This document shows positions 1-6,820 of a stretch of DNA of 11,279 nucleotides, piece by piece (position 1 is the stretch's first letter; each line of letters begins with the position of its first letter). This DNA comes from an uncultured Dechloromonas sp. (GTDB lineage Bacteria > Pseudomonadota > Gammaproteobacteria > Burkholderiales > Rhodocyclaceae). Where the stretch lies: positions 1 through 11,279 of the forward strand of contig CAMKYP010000085.1 in assembly GCA_946477505.1 (NCBI GenBank), given 5' to 3'. The notes beneath the pieces were generated by a model. It worked only from the letters and a program-made list of their open reading frames with translations. It was not told the origin of the DNA and made no database searches. A program made the position numbers and the translations under genes.

Positions 1-2
1 CC

Positions 3-437
3 ATCGGTGGCCCTTCCAAGGAAAAACTGCGCACATTGTGGGTCGAGAAATTCGGTCTCGAAATCACCAGCACCTTCGTTTCCGAGCGCGAAAATGTCGA
101 TGAAGACATCTGCGCCATGGGTACCGGCCCGTTCAAGGTCGAGGTCGATTTGATGCAGCCACTCGATCCAGAAAAAAAGCCGGCCGTGCATGCCACCCCG
201 CTCAATCATGTCGGCCTGTGGATCGATGACTTGCCAAAGGCCGTCGAATGGCTGTCAGCCAACGGCGTCCGCTTTGCCCCGGGCGGCATTCGCAAAGGCG
301 CCGCCGGTTTCGACATCACCTTCCTGCACCCCAAGGGCAACGAGGAATTCCCGATCGGTGGCGAAGGTGTGTTGATCGAACTGGTGCAGGCCCCGCCCGA
401 AGTCGTTGCGGCCTTTGCCAAGCTGGCCGGCAACTAA
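3..437 (+). CDS. VOC-family (glyoxalase/epimerase-fold) protein, 5'-truncated by window edge
   Basis: The reading frame is open from the left edge, so the true start lies outside the window; the TTG at 36 is internal, because the residues before it (IGGPSKEKLRT) run smoothly into the fold. The visible 144 residues hold the end of the first beta-alpha-beta-beta-beta module (LWVEKFGLEI, then KVEVDLMQP) and a complete second module. The second module carries a histidine in NHVGLWI and a glutamate in GVLIELVQ, which are the usual positions for metal ligands in vicinal-oxygen-chelate enzymes. The FLHPK...GGEGVLIEL ending resembles methylmalonyl-CoA epimerase and lactoylglutathione lyase relatives, but substrate cannot be decided without the N-terminus. 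Cytoplasmic. It is followed after 6 nt by another plus-strand gene, so the two are probably co-transcribed. Family call is confident; the specific reaction is not. Confidence 0.8.
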   Translation: MGGPSKEKLRTLWVEKFGLEITSTFVSERENVDEDICAMGTGPFKVEVDLMQPLDPEKKPAVHATPLNHVGLWIDDLPKAVEWLSANGVRFAPGGIRKGAAGFDITFLHPKGNEEFPIGGEGVLIELVQAPPEVVAAFAKLAGN

Positions 438-440
438 GGA
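436..440 (+). promoter_or_regulatory. Shine-Dalgarno for the 250-residue protein, overlapping the upstream stop
   Basis: AAGGA shares bases with the TAA stop (435-437) of the VOC gene and sits 3 nt before ATG 444. The spacing is short. The arrangement implies translational coupling of the two plus-strand genes. Confidence 0.55.
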
Positions 441-443
441 AAA

Positions 444-1196
444 ATGGACGACATTCCCGAGGACGATCTCGAGGAATCCCGGGCGGCGCTCGCGCCAACG
501 CTGGATGCGACCGCCGCCCTCCTGCCCTGGCTGGAAAAATCCCGCCCCTGCCGCTTCGACGCCAAGCTGAACGAGCGCTGGATCGCAGCCAGCGCCCGCC
601 TGGAACAGGCCTGGGTCCAGCGCCATGGCCCCGATGCTGACGACGTTCGGCCTGCCGTATTCAATCTCTACACCATCGCGCTGGAAACCGCCGACAGCGA
701 CTGCCTCCGCCTTGGCGAAGCCCTGGCCGGCGCAGCCGATCGGCTCGAAGAAGGAAATCCGTCAGCGCGCCTCATCGCCGCGCTGACCGCCACAATCGAG
801 TGCCTGCACGACCCGCTTGGCCTTGAGCAAGATGCATTTGCCGAGCGCGCGCGGCACTTTGCCGAGCGACTCGAAACGACCACCAGCACCAACGACGCCA
901 GCCAACGATCGCTGGTCCTTGACCGCCTGTTCGTGAACGAGGCCCACGAACAACTGGAGTTGCTGCGCGACGCCTTGGCAGCCTTGCCGCCCGATGCTTA
1001 TGCCTTGACCACGGAAGCGCTCAAACTGGCACAGGATGCCGAAACCCTCGAGATATGGGGCGTCATGCACCTCGCCCGCCAGTTTGCCGATTCGGTGACG
1101 CGGCACGCCAATGAACTGGACAGCATTACGGCCAGGGAACAACTCCTGGCGCTACTCGACACACTGGGCAAAACGATTGATGCCGTGGTGGCCTAA
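444..1196 (+). CDS. Hypothetical all-helical protein, weak Hpt-like C-terminal region
   Basis: This is a 250-residue acidic, alanine- and leucine-rich protein with no signal peptide or membrane segment, so it is cytoplasmic. I do not recognise the family. Predicted content is almost entirely helix. The C-terminal part (about residues 158-248: LDRLFVNEAHEQLELLRDAL, then a helix around WGVMHLARQFADSV) has the rhythm of histidine-phosphotransfer (Hpt) or CheA P1-type helical bundles. However, there is no HxxKG-like phosphorylation motif, so any phosphotransfer role is unsupported. The start is set by AAGGA at 436-440, which overlaps the TAA of the VOC gene and lies 3 nt before ATG 444. The stop overlaps that of the convergent GAF-PAS gene (shared bases 1193-1196), leaving no room for a terminator between them. 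The coding frame is well supported by length and composition; function is unknown. Confidence 0.75.
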   Translation: MDDIPEDDLEESRAALAPTLDATAALLPWLEKSRPCRFDAKLNERWIAASARLEQAWVQRHGPDADDVRPAVFNLYTIALETADSDCLRLGEALAGAADRLEEGNPSARLIAALTATIECLHDPLGLEQDAFAERARHFAERLETTTSTNDASQRSLVLDRLFVNEAHEQLELLRDALAALPPDAYALTTEALKLAQDAETLEIWGVMHLARQFADSVTRHANELDSITAREQLLALLDTLGKTIDAVVA

Positions 1197-2116
1197 GCTG
1201 CCCGGAGAATGCTGAGCGCCAAACGGCGACCGTCGCTGAGATCGGTTCTCTCGGCAGACACGCTAACCTGAATCCGGCGCCCGTCGCTACGCTGAACCTC
1301 CGCCGCCAGGCGCCCCGCCGCTGCACGACCTTCCAGCATGCGGCTCACCTCCCCCTTTACCGCCGACTGTTGCTCGACGGAATAAAGACTGACATGGTGA
1401 CGCCCGAGCAATTCTTCGCGCGAACGGCCGGTCAGCGCTTCTGCCTGACGATTGACATCGAGTATTTCACCGCTCTGCGCATCGGCAAGCAACATGGCGT
1501 CTTGCGACGCATTGATAACCGCCCGCAACTGCTCTACCGCCGTGCACGCTTCACGCTTGGCTTCGCCCGCCTCATAGTCGACCAGCGCCAGCGTCACCAG
1601 ATTGGCCACGGCCTGGGCAAAAATTTGATGCGCTGCCGCCCAAGGGTGGCGCGAACCGACCTGCTCCAGACATAAAATACCCTGCAATTCGCCACGAAGA
1701 TGAATGGGCGTAACAAGCATGGCAGTAACACGGTGGCGCGGTAGATAATAGCTGACAAATTCGGCCGTCATCGGATGCACATAGACATCGTCGACCGCGA
1801 TGCATTTACCTTCTTGCAGCGCCGCAAAGAAGATCGGATGGCCGATGGCATCGATGACGTTACCGCTGCTGTGCAGTTGTTTCGCGCGTTCGTACAAACA
1901 AAGACAGCGCAGTTCACGCCGGTCGTCTGTCAGCGCCCAGATACCAGCCCGCTCCACACCACAAATATTGGCGGCCGACTCGGTCAGGATGCTGAGCATC
2001 ATATCCAGGCTGGCTTCTGCAAAATAGGCACCGCGCGAAAGGCTGGCGATACCCTCCTGAAGGTCTTTCGGAGACATCAGGGTGTTGGGTGTGACGAGGC
2101 TGAGTTGTGCTTCCAT
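1193..2116 (-). CDS. GAF-PAS sensor protein without output domain
   Basis: The protein has 307 residues from ATG 2116. An N-terminal GAF domain (about residues 20-180) includes ICGVERAGIWAL, a CIAVDDVYVHP turn and TAMLVTPIHLRGELQGILCL. A short linker follows, then a PAS domain (about 190-305; ISASQDAMLL-like start reading INASQDAMLLADA, then GEILDVNRQAEALTG and SREELLGRH). The chain stops at the last PAS strand (RRLALSILRAA), so no kinase, GGDEF, EAL, HTH or phosphatase domain is present. Such proteins bind small ligands or cofactors and would have to act through a partner; that is inference. The frame is open further upstream to GTG 2206, giving 337 residues, but that extension is rich in codons rare here (TTA, AGA, GGG, TCA) and lies outside the GAF fold, so I prefer ATG 2116, although no clear Shine-Dalgarno precedes either. 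It lies downstream of the PII-like gene on the same strand and is probably the last gene of the efflux operon. Confidence 0.8.
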   Translation of the reverse strand: MEAQLSLVTPNTLMSPKDLQEGIASLSRGAYFAEASLDMMLSILTESAANICGVERAGIWALTDDRRELRCLCLYERAKQLHSSGNVIDAIGHPIFFAALQEGKCIAVDDVYVHPMTAEFVSYYLPRHRVTAMLVTPIHLRGELQGILCLEQVGSRHPWAAAHQIFAQAVANLVTLALVDYEAGEAKREACTAVEQLRAVINASQDAMLLADAQSGEILDVNRQAEALTGRSREELLGRHHVSLYSVEQQSAVKGEVSRMLEGRAAAGRLAAEVQRSDGRRIQVSVSAERTDLSDGRRLALSILRAA

Positions 2117-2232
2117 GTTGCTGAGACTGCGCTTTGGCCCTAAGGGCGTTTCTGACAGTCTCAATGGTAACGACACCACCACGCAGATACCTGTGAATTC
2201 CTCCACACCTCGCGAAAGTAATAATGGCCTTG
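2117..2232 (-). other. Gap between PII-like gene and GAF-PAS gene; start and promoter unresolved
   Basis: These 116 bases hold no clear terminator. They are open in the GAF-PAS frame back to GTG 2206, and also in another minus-strand frame from an ATG at 2243-2241 that overlaps the PII-like stop by 11 nt. Neither reading looks like normal coding sequence for this genome. An 11-nt dyad, GCCCT-A-AGGGC (2137-2147), lies 21 bp upstream of the preferred start and is too short for a terminator. The stretch could be leader or promoter for the GAF-PAS gene, but I see no convincing -35/-10 pair. Confidence 0.35.
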
Positions 2233-2577
2233 CTATCGCTCATCCTGACCCGGCGTCGTCTTGAATACGAATGCTGCCTTTTCGACGTCAGTGATCCAGA
2301 CCAATCCATCACCGTAATGACCGGTCTGGGCGATCTCGATGATGCGCTGGAAAATCGTTTCGGCCACCTCGTCCGGGGAAACGATCTCGATACGAACCTT
2401 GGGCGTGTATTCAGTCAATTCGTCCTTGATTTTGACCTTGGCCGGAACATGGCGTTCAGGAGCACTGCATCCGTCCACCTTCGTGACCGTCATACCAGGA
2501 AAACCCGGCAGCGCCACTAGCGCATCGCGCAGCGCCGCCAACTTGTGAGGTCGAATGATGGCTTTGATTTCCTTCAT
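2233..2577 (-). CDS. Divergent PII-like signalling protein (PII-NG type) coupled to the RND pump
   Basis: The protein has 114 residues, close to GlnB (112), and aligns along its whole length: MKEIKAIIRPHKL at the N-terminus, GMTVTKVDG before the T-loop, PKVRIEIV after it, and AQTGHYGDG at the B-loop. By hand alignment to E. coli GlnB, the uridylylated Tyr51 falls at Asp52/Glu53, Gln39 is Pro40, Lys90 is Leu92, and Arg101/Arg103 are Phe103/Phe105. It is therefore unlikely to be uridylylated or to bind ATP and 2-oxoglutarate in the classical way. The T-loop instead carries Cys37, His43 and several lysines. PII homologues next to heavy-metal RND genes are known as the PII-NG group; a role in metal or pump regulation is inferred, not proven. 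Its ATG overlaps the TGA of the RND gene (ATGA), with an AGGGAG ribosome site at 2585-2590. Cytoplasmic and probably trimeric by family. Confidence 0.88.
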   Translation of the reverse strand: MKEIKAIIRPHKLAALRDALVALPGFPGMTVTKVDGCSAPERHVPAKVKIKDELTEYTPKVRIEIVSPDEVAETIFQRIIEIAQTGHYGDGLVWITDVEKAAFVFKTTPGQDER

Positions 2578-5500
2578 GCTTCGGCTCCCTCTTCGTCAAA
2601 CCAACGATAGATGGTGGGCAGCACCACCAGGGTGAGTAATGTCGACGTAATCAATCCGCCAATGACGACAATGGCCAGCGGCCTTTGCACTTCCGAGCCA
2701 GGCCCTGTCGAAAACAGGAAAGGGATCAGGCCAAGCATGGCAACCGTCGCCGTCATCATGACCGGCCGGAAGCGCAGCGTTGCACCCTCGACAATGGCCT
2801 CCCGAACGCTACGCCCCTGTTCGCGCAGACTGCGGATATAGGAGACGAGTACGACACCGTTGAGCACGGCGATACCCCAGAGCGCGATAAAACCAACCGA
2901 TGCCGGCACCGACAGGTATTCGCCAGAGACGAGCAGGCCGAAGATACCGCCGATCGATGCAAAGGGCAGAACGGTGATGATCAGCGATGCATAGCGCAGC
3001 GAATTAAAGAGCAGGAAAAGCAGGAAAAAGATCGCTGCGATAGTGATCGGGATGATCACGCCGAGGTGACCGAGCGCCCGCTCCATGTTCTGGAACTGGC
3101 CGCCCCACTCCAGGTAGTAGCCTTCGGGAAGCTTGACCTGCTGATCCACCTTTTGTTGCAGTTCGGCAACGAAACCACCCAAGTCGCGCTCCTTGACGTT
3201 GACGCCAACAACGATGCGGCGCTTGCCGAGTTCGCGCGAAATCTGAGCCGGACCATCCTGGACGCGAATCTTGGCGACGTCGGCAAGGCGGGCCGTGGCA
3301 CCATCCGGCGACGTGATCAGGATATTGGAAATGGCTTCGATGTTGTTGCGGAAGCGCTCCGGCAGACGCACAGCCGCCGGGAAGCGGCGTTCGCCCTCGA
3401 AAATTTCGCTAGCCACCTTGCCGCCCACCGCTGTCTCAATCAGATCGTTGACGTCGGCAACATTGATGCCGAGGCGAGCGATCGCCTGACGGTCGATTTC
3501 GATAGTCAGGTACTGCTGCCCACTGACCCGCTCGATGCGAAGGTCATTGGCGCCATCCAGCGATTGTGCGATGCGGCCGATCTGGACGGCTGCCTTGCGC
3601 AACTGATCGAGATCGTCACCGAAGATCTTGACCGCGATGTCGGAACGCACACCGGTGACCATTTCCGCCACACGCGCCGAAATCGGCTGCGACATAACGA
3701 TCTGCACACCCGGCAGCACCTTCAGTTTTTCGCGCAGCGCCTTGGCGATGTCTTCCTCGCCCCAGCCATCCGGCCATTCATCGCGCGGCAGCAGGCTGAC
3801 GATGGGCGACGATTCATTCGGCCCCTGCGGGTCGGCCGGCGATTCCCCGCGGCCGACGCCGGAAACCACCGACTTGACGCCCGGCACCTCGCGCATCAGG
3901 CGCGTCGCGTCCATTTCCATCTTGATCGATTCTTCGAGGGAAATATTCGGCACCCGCGTGATGCCCGGCACGATCGAGCCTTCCTTCATTTCCGGGATGA
4001 AGGCGGTGCCGAGCAACGGCAGCACGGCGATCGAGGCGACGAAAACGGCGACTGAAATGACCACCGTCTTGCGCTCGTTGCCCAGCGCCCAATGCAACAA
4101 CTTGACGTAGGGCCGCTTGATCGCCTTGATCAAGCGTGTATCGTGATCGCCGTCATGTTCCGGCGCCTTGAGCAGATAGCTCGACATGACCGGCGTCAGC
4201 GTCAGCGACAACACCAGCGAAATGGCCAGCGCTATGGCAATGGTGTAGGCCAGCGGCGCAAACATCTTGCCTTCCATGCCCTCAAGGGTCATCAGCGGCA
4301 GGAAAACGAGGATGATGATGCCGACGCCGAAGATTACCGGCGTCGCCACCTCGACGACGGCGCGCAGGATCACCCGCACCTTGTTCTCACCGGCCTGCCC
4401 GGCGCGCCCGAGCTGGGCAAAGGCGTTTTCAACGACGACCACCGAACCGTCAACCATCAGGCCGATGGCGATGGCCAGGCCGCCGAGCGACATAAGGTTG
4501 GCCGAGATACCCAGCTTGTTCATCGCGAAGAACGTGAGCAAGGGAGTCAACACCAGCGTCGCGACGACGATCAGCGACGAACGCACGTCACCGAGGAAGA
4601 GGAAGAGCACGACAACGACCAAGGCGACGCCTTCGAGCAATACTTTGGTTACCGTCCACAACGCGGCATCGACCAGCTCGGAGCGGTCGTAATACGGGAC
4701 GATCTTCAAGCCATCGGGCAGCATGCCTTTGGCGTTGATCTCGTCGACACGCGCCTTGATGCGGCCGACCACCTCCTTGGCATTGCCACCGGCCAGCATC
4801 ATGACGATGCCACCGACCGACTCGGTGACGCCGTTCTTGACCAGCGCGCCCTGACGGACTTCGTGGCCGATATCGACCTCGGCGACATCGCGCAGGTACA
4901 CCGGCACGCCACCGCGCTCGCGCAGCACGATCAACTTCAAGTCCTCGACATCGCGCACCAGACCGATACCGCGTATCAGGTACTGCTCGGCATACTGCGG
5001 CAGCACACCGCCACCAGCATTGGCGTTGTTACGACCGACCGCCTGGTAGACCTCAGCGACACTGATGCCATAGTGGCGCAGCTTGTCCGGATTGACCTGA
5101 ACCTGATACTGCTTGGCGAAGCCGCCCTGCGAGTTGATTTCAGCCACGCCGGAAATCGAGCGCAGCAAGGGGCGGACAACCCAATCCTGAGCAACCCGGC
5201 GCTGCATCAGTTCTTCTTGTGTCAGGGCGCGCTCGCCATCATCCGGTCGCTCCAGCGTGTATTGAAAGACCTCGCCCAAGCCGGTCGATACGGGACCAAG
5301 CACCGGCGTAATCCCCGGCGGCAGCCTCGTCCCGACTTCCAGCAGCCGTTCCATCACCAGTTGCCGGGCAAAATAGACGTTAGTGCTGTCGGTAAACACC
5401 AGCGTGATCAGAGAGAGCCCCGGCTTGTTTAGCGAACGCATCTCCGTCAAGCCCGGCAAACCGGTCATCGCCACTTCCAGCGGCACGGTCGCGAAACGCT

Positions 5501-5684
5501 CTACCTCTTCGGGGGAACGCCCTGGGGCCTCGGTGGCGATCTGCACCTGAATATTGGTTACATCCGGAAAAGCGTCCACCGACAATTTACGGGCGGCATC
5601 CAGCCCGAACGCCAGACAGATCACGGCGATAACCGCCACGATCAGGCGCTGCGCCAGTGCCGAGCGAACCAGTGACTCGATCAT
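2574..5684 (-). CDS. Heavy-metal efflux RND inner-membrane pump, CzcA/CusA family
   Basis: At 1036 residues this is full length for an HME-RND proton/cation antiporter, the inner-membrane engine of a tripartite pump. Features in order are TM1 (about 12-30), the first porter loop with SVDAFPDVTNIQVQI, TM2-6 (about 342-505) with the TM4 signature GLMVDGSVVVVEN (Asp412, Glu419) and FLPLMTLEGMEGKMFAPLA, the second porter loop, and TM8-12 ending in FRPVMMTATVAMLGLIPF and TGPGSEVQRPLA. The position six residues before Asp412, which is the essential Asp402 in CzcA, is Ala406, as in CusA-like pumps. The metal therefore cannot be assigned: the motif is neither the Zn/Co/Cd DFG...DGAV type nor plainly the Cu/Ag type. 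The start is ATG 5684 with GGAGGG at 5688-5693, overlapping the adaptor stop by 4 nt. The stop overlaps the PII-like start by 4 nt. Confidence 0.95.
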   Translation of the reverse strand: MIESLVRSALAQRLIVAVIAVICLAFGLDAARKLSVDAFPDVTNIQVQIATEAPGRSPEEVERFATVPLEVAMTGLPGLTEMRSLNKPGLSLITLVFTDSTNVYFARQLVMERLLEVGTRLPPGITPVLGPVSTGLGEVFQYTLERPDDGERALTQEELMQRRVAQDWVVRPLLRSISGVAEINSQGGFAKQYQVQVNPDKLRHYGISVAEVYQAVGRNNANAGGGVLPQYAEQYLIRGIGLVRDVEDLKLIVLRERGGVPVYLRDVAEVDIGHEVRQGALVKNGVTESVGGIVMMLAGGNAKEVVGRIKARVDEINAKGMLPDGLKIVPYYDRSELVDAALWTVTKVLLEGVALVVVVLFLFLGDVRSSLIVVATLVLTPLLTFFAMNKLGISANLMSLGGLAIAIGLMVDGSVVVVENAFAQLGRAGQAGENKVRVILRAVVEVATPVIFGVGIIILVFLPLMTLEGMEGKMFAPLAYTIAIALAISLVLSLTLTPVMSSYLLKAPEHDGDHDTRLIKAIKRPYVKLLHWALGNERKTVVISVAVFVASIAVLPLLGTAFIPEMKEGSIVPGITRVPNISLEESIKMEMDATRLMREVPGVKSVVSGVGRGESPADPQGPNESSPIVSLLPRDEWPDGWGEEDIAKALREKLKVLPGVQIVMSQPISARVAEMVTGVRSDIAVKIFGDDLDQLRKAAVQIGRIAQSLDGANDLRIERVSGQQYLTIEIDRQAIARLGINVADVNDLIETAVGGKVASEIFEGERRFPAAVRLPERFRNNIEAISNILITSPDGATARLADVAKIRVQDGPAQISRELGKRRIVVGVNVKERDLGGFVAELQQKVDQQVKLPEGYYLEWGGQFQNMERALGHLGVIIPITIAAIFFLLFLLFNSLRYASLIITVLPFASIGGIFGLLVSGEYLSVPASVGFIALWGIAVLNGVVLVSYIRSLREQGRSVREAIVEGATLRFRPVMMTATVAMLGLIPFLFSTGPGSEVQRPLAIVVIGGLITSTLLTLVVLPTIYRWFDEEGAEA

Positions 5685-6820
5685 GCGCCCTCCGCAGCCA
5701 GACGATTGCGCTCATTGTTCAAGTGAAACGCCCCTTCGACGACGAGTTTCTCCCCGCCCTTGAGGCCGGATATCACGACGCGGCGCCCGCCCTGCTCCGG
5801 AGCCAGCTTGACCTTGGTCAGCCGATATTGACCACCGTCGCCGGCGACAAACACGAATTCTTCCTCCCCTTCGCGTACGACGGCGCTGGCAGGCACCACC
5901 AACTTGTCGCTCGGTCGCGCTTCGATCAGCATCGTCGCCAACATGGCCGGCTTCAAGGCCCCGTCACGGTTGTCCAATTCAGTGCGCACAAGAACCGTAC
6001 GCGTTTCCGGATCTACCGTATGACCGACAAAAATCAGCTTGCCGACCCGCCGCTCGTTCCCCAGTGCCGGCACCTCGATGCTCACCTGCTGGCCGACGCG
6101 AACCTGTCCGATCTGCTGCTCCGGCACTTGTGCCACCGCCCAGACCCGCGACAGATCAGCAACCACGAACAGCGTATCGGCCGGCTGCACCACCTGCCCC
6201 ACGGCCACGCGACGCTCGACGACCGTTCCCTGACGCGAGGCAGAGACCGGTGTTACCGAATCCACCGCCCCTTGGGCGCCCAGACGATTCAAGGCCGCTT
6301 CCGAAAAACCGAGCAAGCGCAACTGATCGGCTGCCGCCCGGGTTTCCGCAACGGAAATCTGATATTCGCTTTCCCGCCGCTGCAACTCAGCTGCCCCGAT
6401 GACATCGGCAGCCAGCAGCGCCTTGGCCCGCTCCGCCGCACGACGATTCAGTTCCAGCTGGGCACGAGCCTTCATATAGGCCAACTGCTGGCTGGAAAGC
6501 TCGCTACTGTTCAAACGGGCGAGCAACTCGCCTTTTTTCACATCCTGCCCCGGCAAAACGTCCGCTTCGACCACGCGCCCGGTGACGGTGGCACCAATAC
6601 GCGCAACGCGCTGCTCATCGAAATCGATATTGCCCGTCACCCGCAGCATCTCGGCGACCGACTCCTTCGCAACCTCAAGTACCTTGAGTTGGCTGTTCAG
6701 CTCCGCAGCAGGCGTTACCGACAACGGGTCCGCTGCTACCGCCTTGGAATGCGAGTCCTTTTCTTCGCCGCATCCGGCCAGCAACCCGGCGACCAACAGC
6801 GCAATGACTGCTTTTTTCAT
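5681..6820 (-). CDS. RND efflux periplasmic adaptor lipoprotein, CzcB/CusB family
   Basis: This 379-residue membrane-fusion protein bridges the RND pump and the outer-membrane channel in the periplasm. It starts with a lipoprotein signal (MKKAVIALLVAGLLAGC; lipobox LAGC, lipidated Cys17), so it should be anchored to the inner membrane. Next come the lipoyl/barrel-sandwich half-motif (ATVTGRVVEADVLPGQDVKKG, about 79-98), an alpha-helical hairpin (about 105-170), the second half-motif (SRQGTVVERRVAVGQVVQPADTLFVVAD), a beta-barrel, and a C-terminal membrane-proximal domain ending AFHLNNERNRLAAEGA. No histidine- or methionine-rich metal-binding N-terminus is evident, unlike CusB. GGAGGT at 6829-6834 lies 8 nt before ATG 6820, which overlaps the TGA of the upstream channel gene. 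Family call is firm; the metal specificity is open. Confidence 0.94.
   Translation of the reverse strand: MKKAVIALLVAGLLAGCGEEKDSHSKAVAADPLSVTPAAELNSQLKVLEVAKESVAEMLRVTGNIDFDEQRVARIGATVTGRVVEADVLPGQDVKKGELLARLNSSELSSQQLAYMKARAQLELNRRAAERAKALLAADVIGAAELQRRESEYQISVAETRAAADQLRLLGFSEAALNRLGAQGAVDSVTPVSASRQGTVVERRVAVGQVVQPADTLFVVADLSRVWAVAQVPEQQIGQVRVGQQVSIEVPALGNERRVGKLIFVGHTVDPETRTVLVRTELDNRDGALKPAMLATMLIEARPSDKLVVPASAVVREGEEEFVFVAGDGGQYRLTKVKLAPEQGGRRVVISGLKGGEKLVVEGAFHLNNERNRLAAEGA

Noticed and set aside
36..437. TTG at 36 as the start of the VOC protein
   Set aside because: The frame is open to the window edge and the residues upstream fit the fold, so the gene is truncated by the window rather than starting here.
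2137..2147. GCCCT-A-AGGGC palindrome considered as a terminator after the PII-like gene
   Set aside because: Arms of only 5 bp with a 1-nt loop and no T-run on either strand; at most a protein-binding dyad.
2685..5432. Two long open frames (2685-4055 and 4092-5432) on the plus strand opposite the RND gene
   Set aside because: They are antisense to a strongly recognised pump and have the Arg/Asp/His/Gln-rich composition of GC-biased shadow frames. They show no domains and no ribosome sites.
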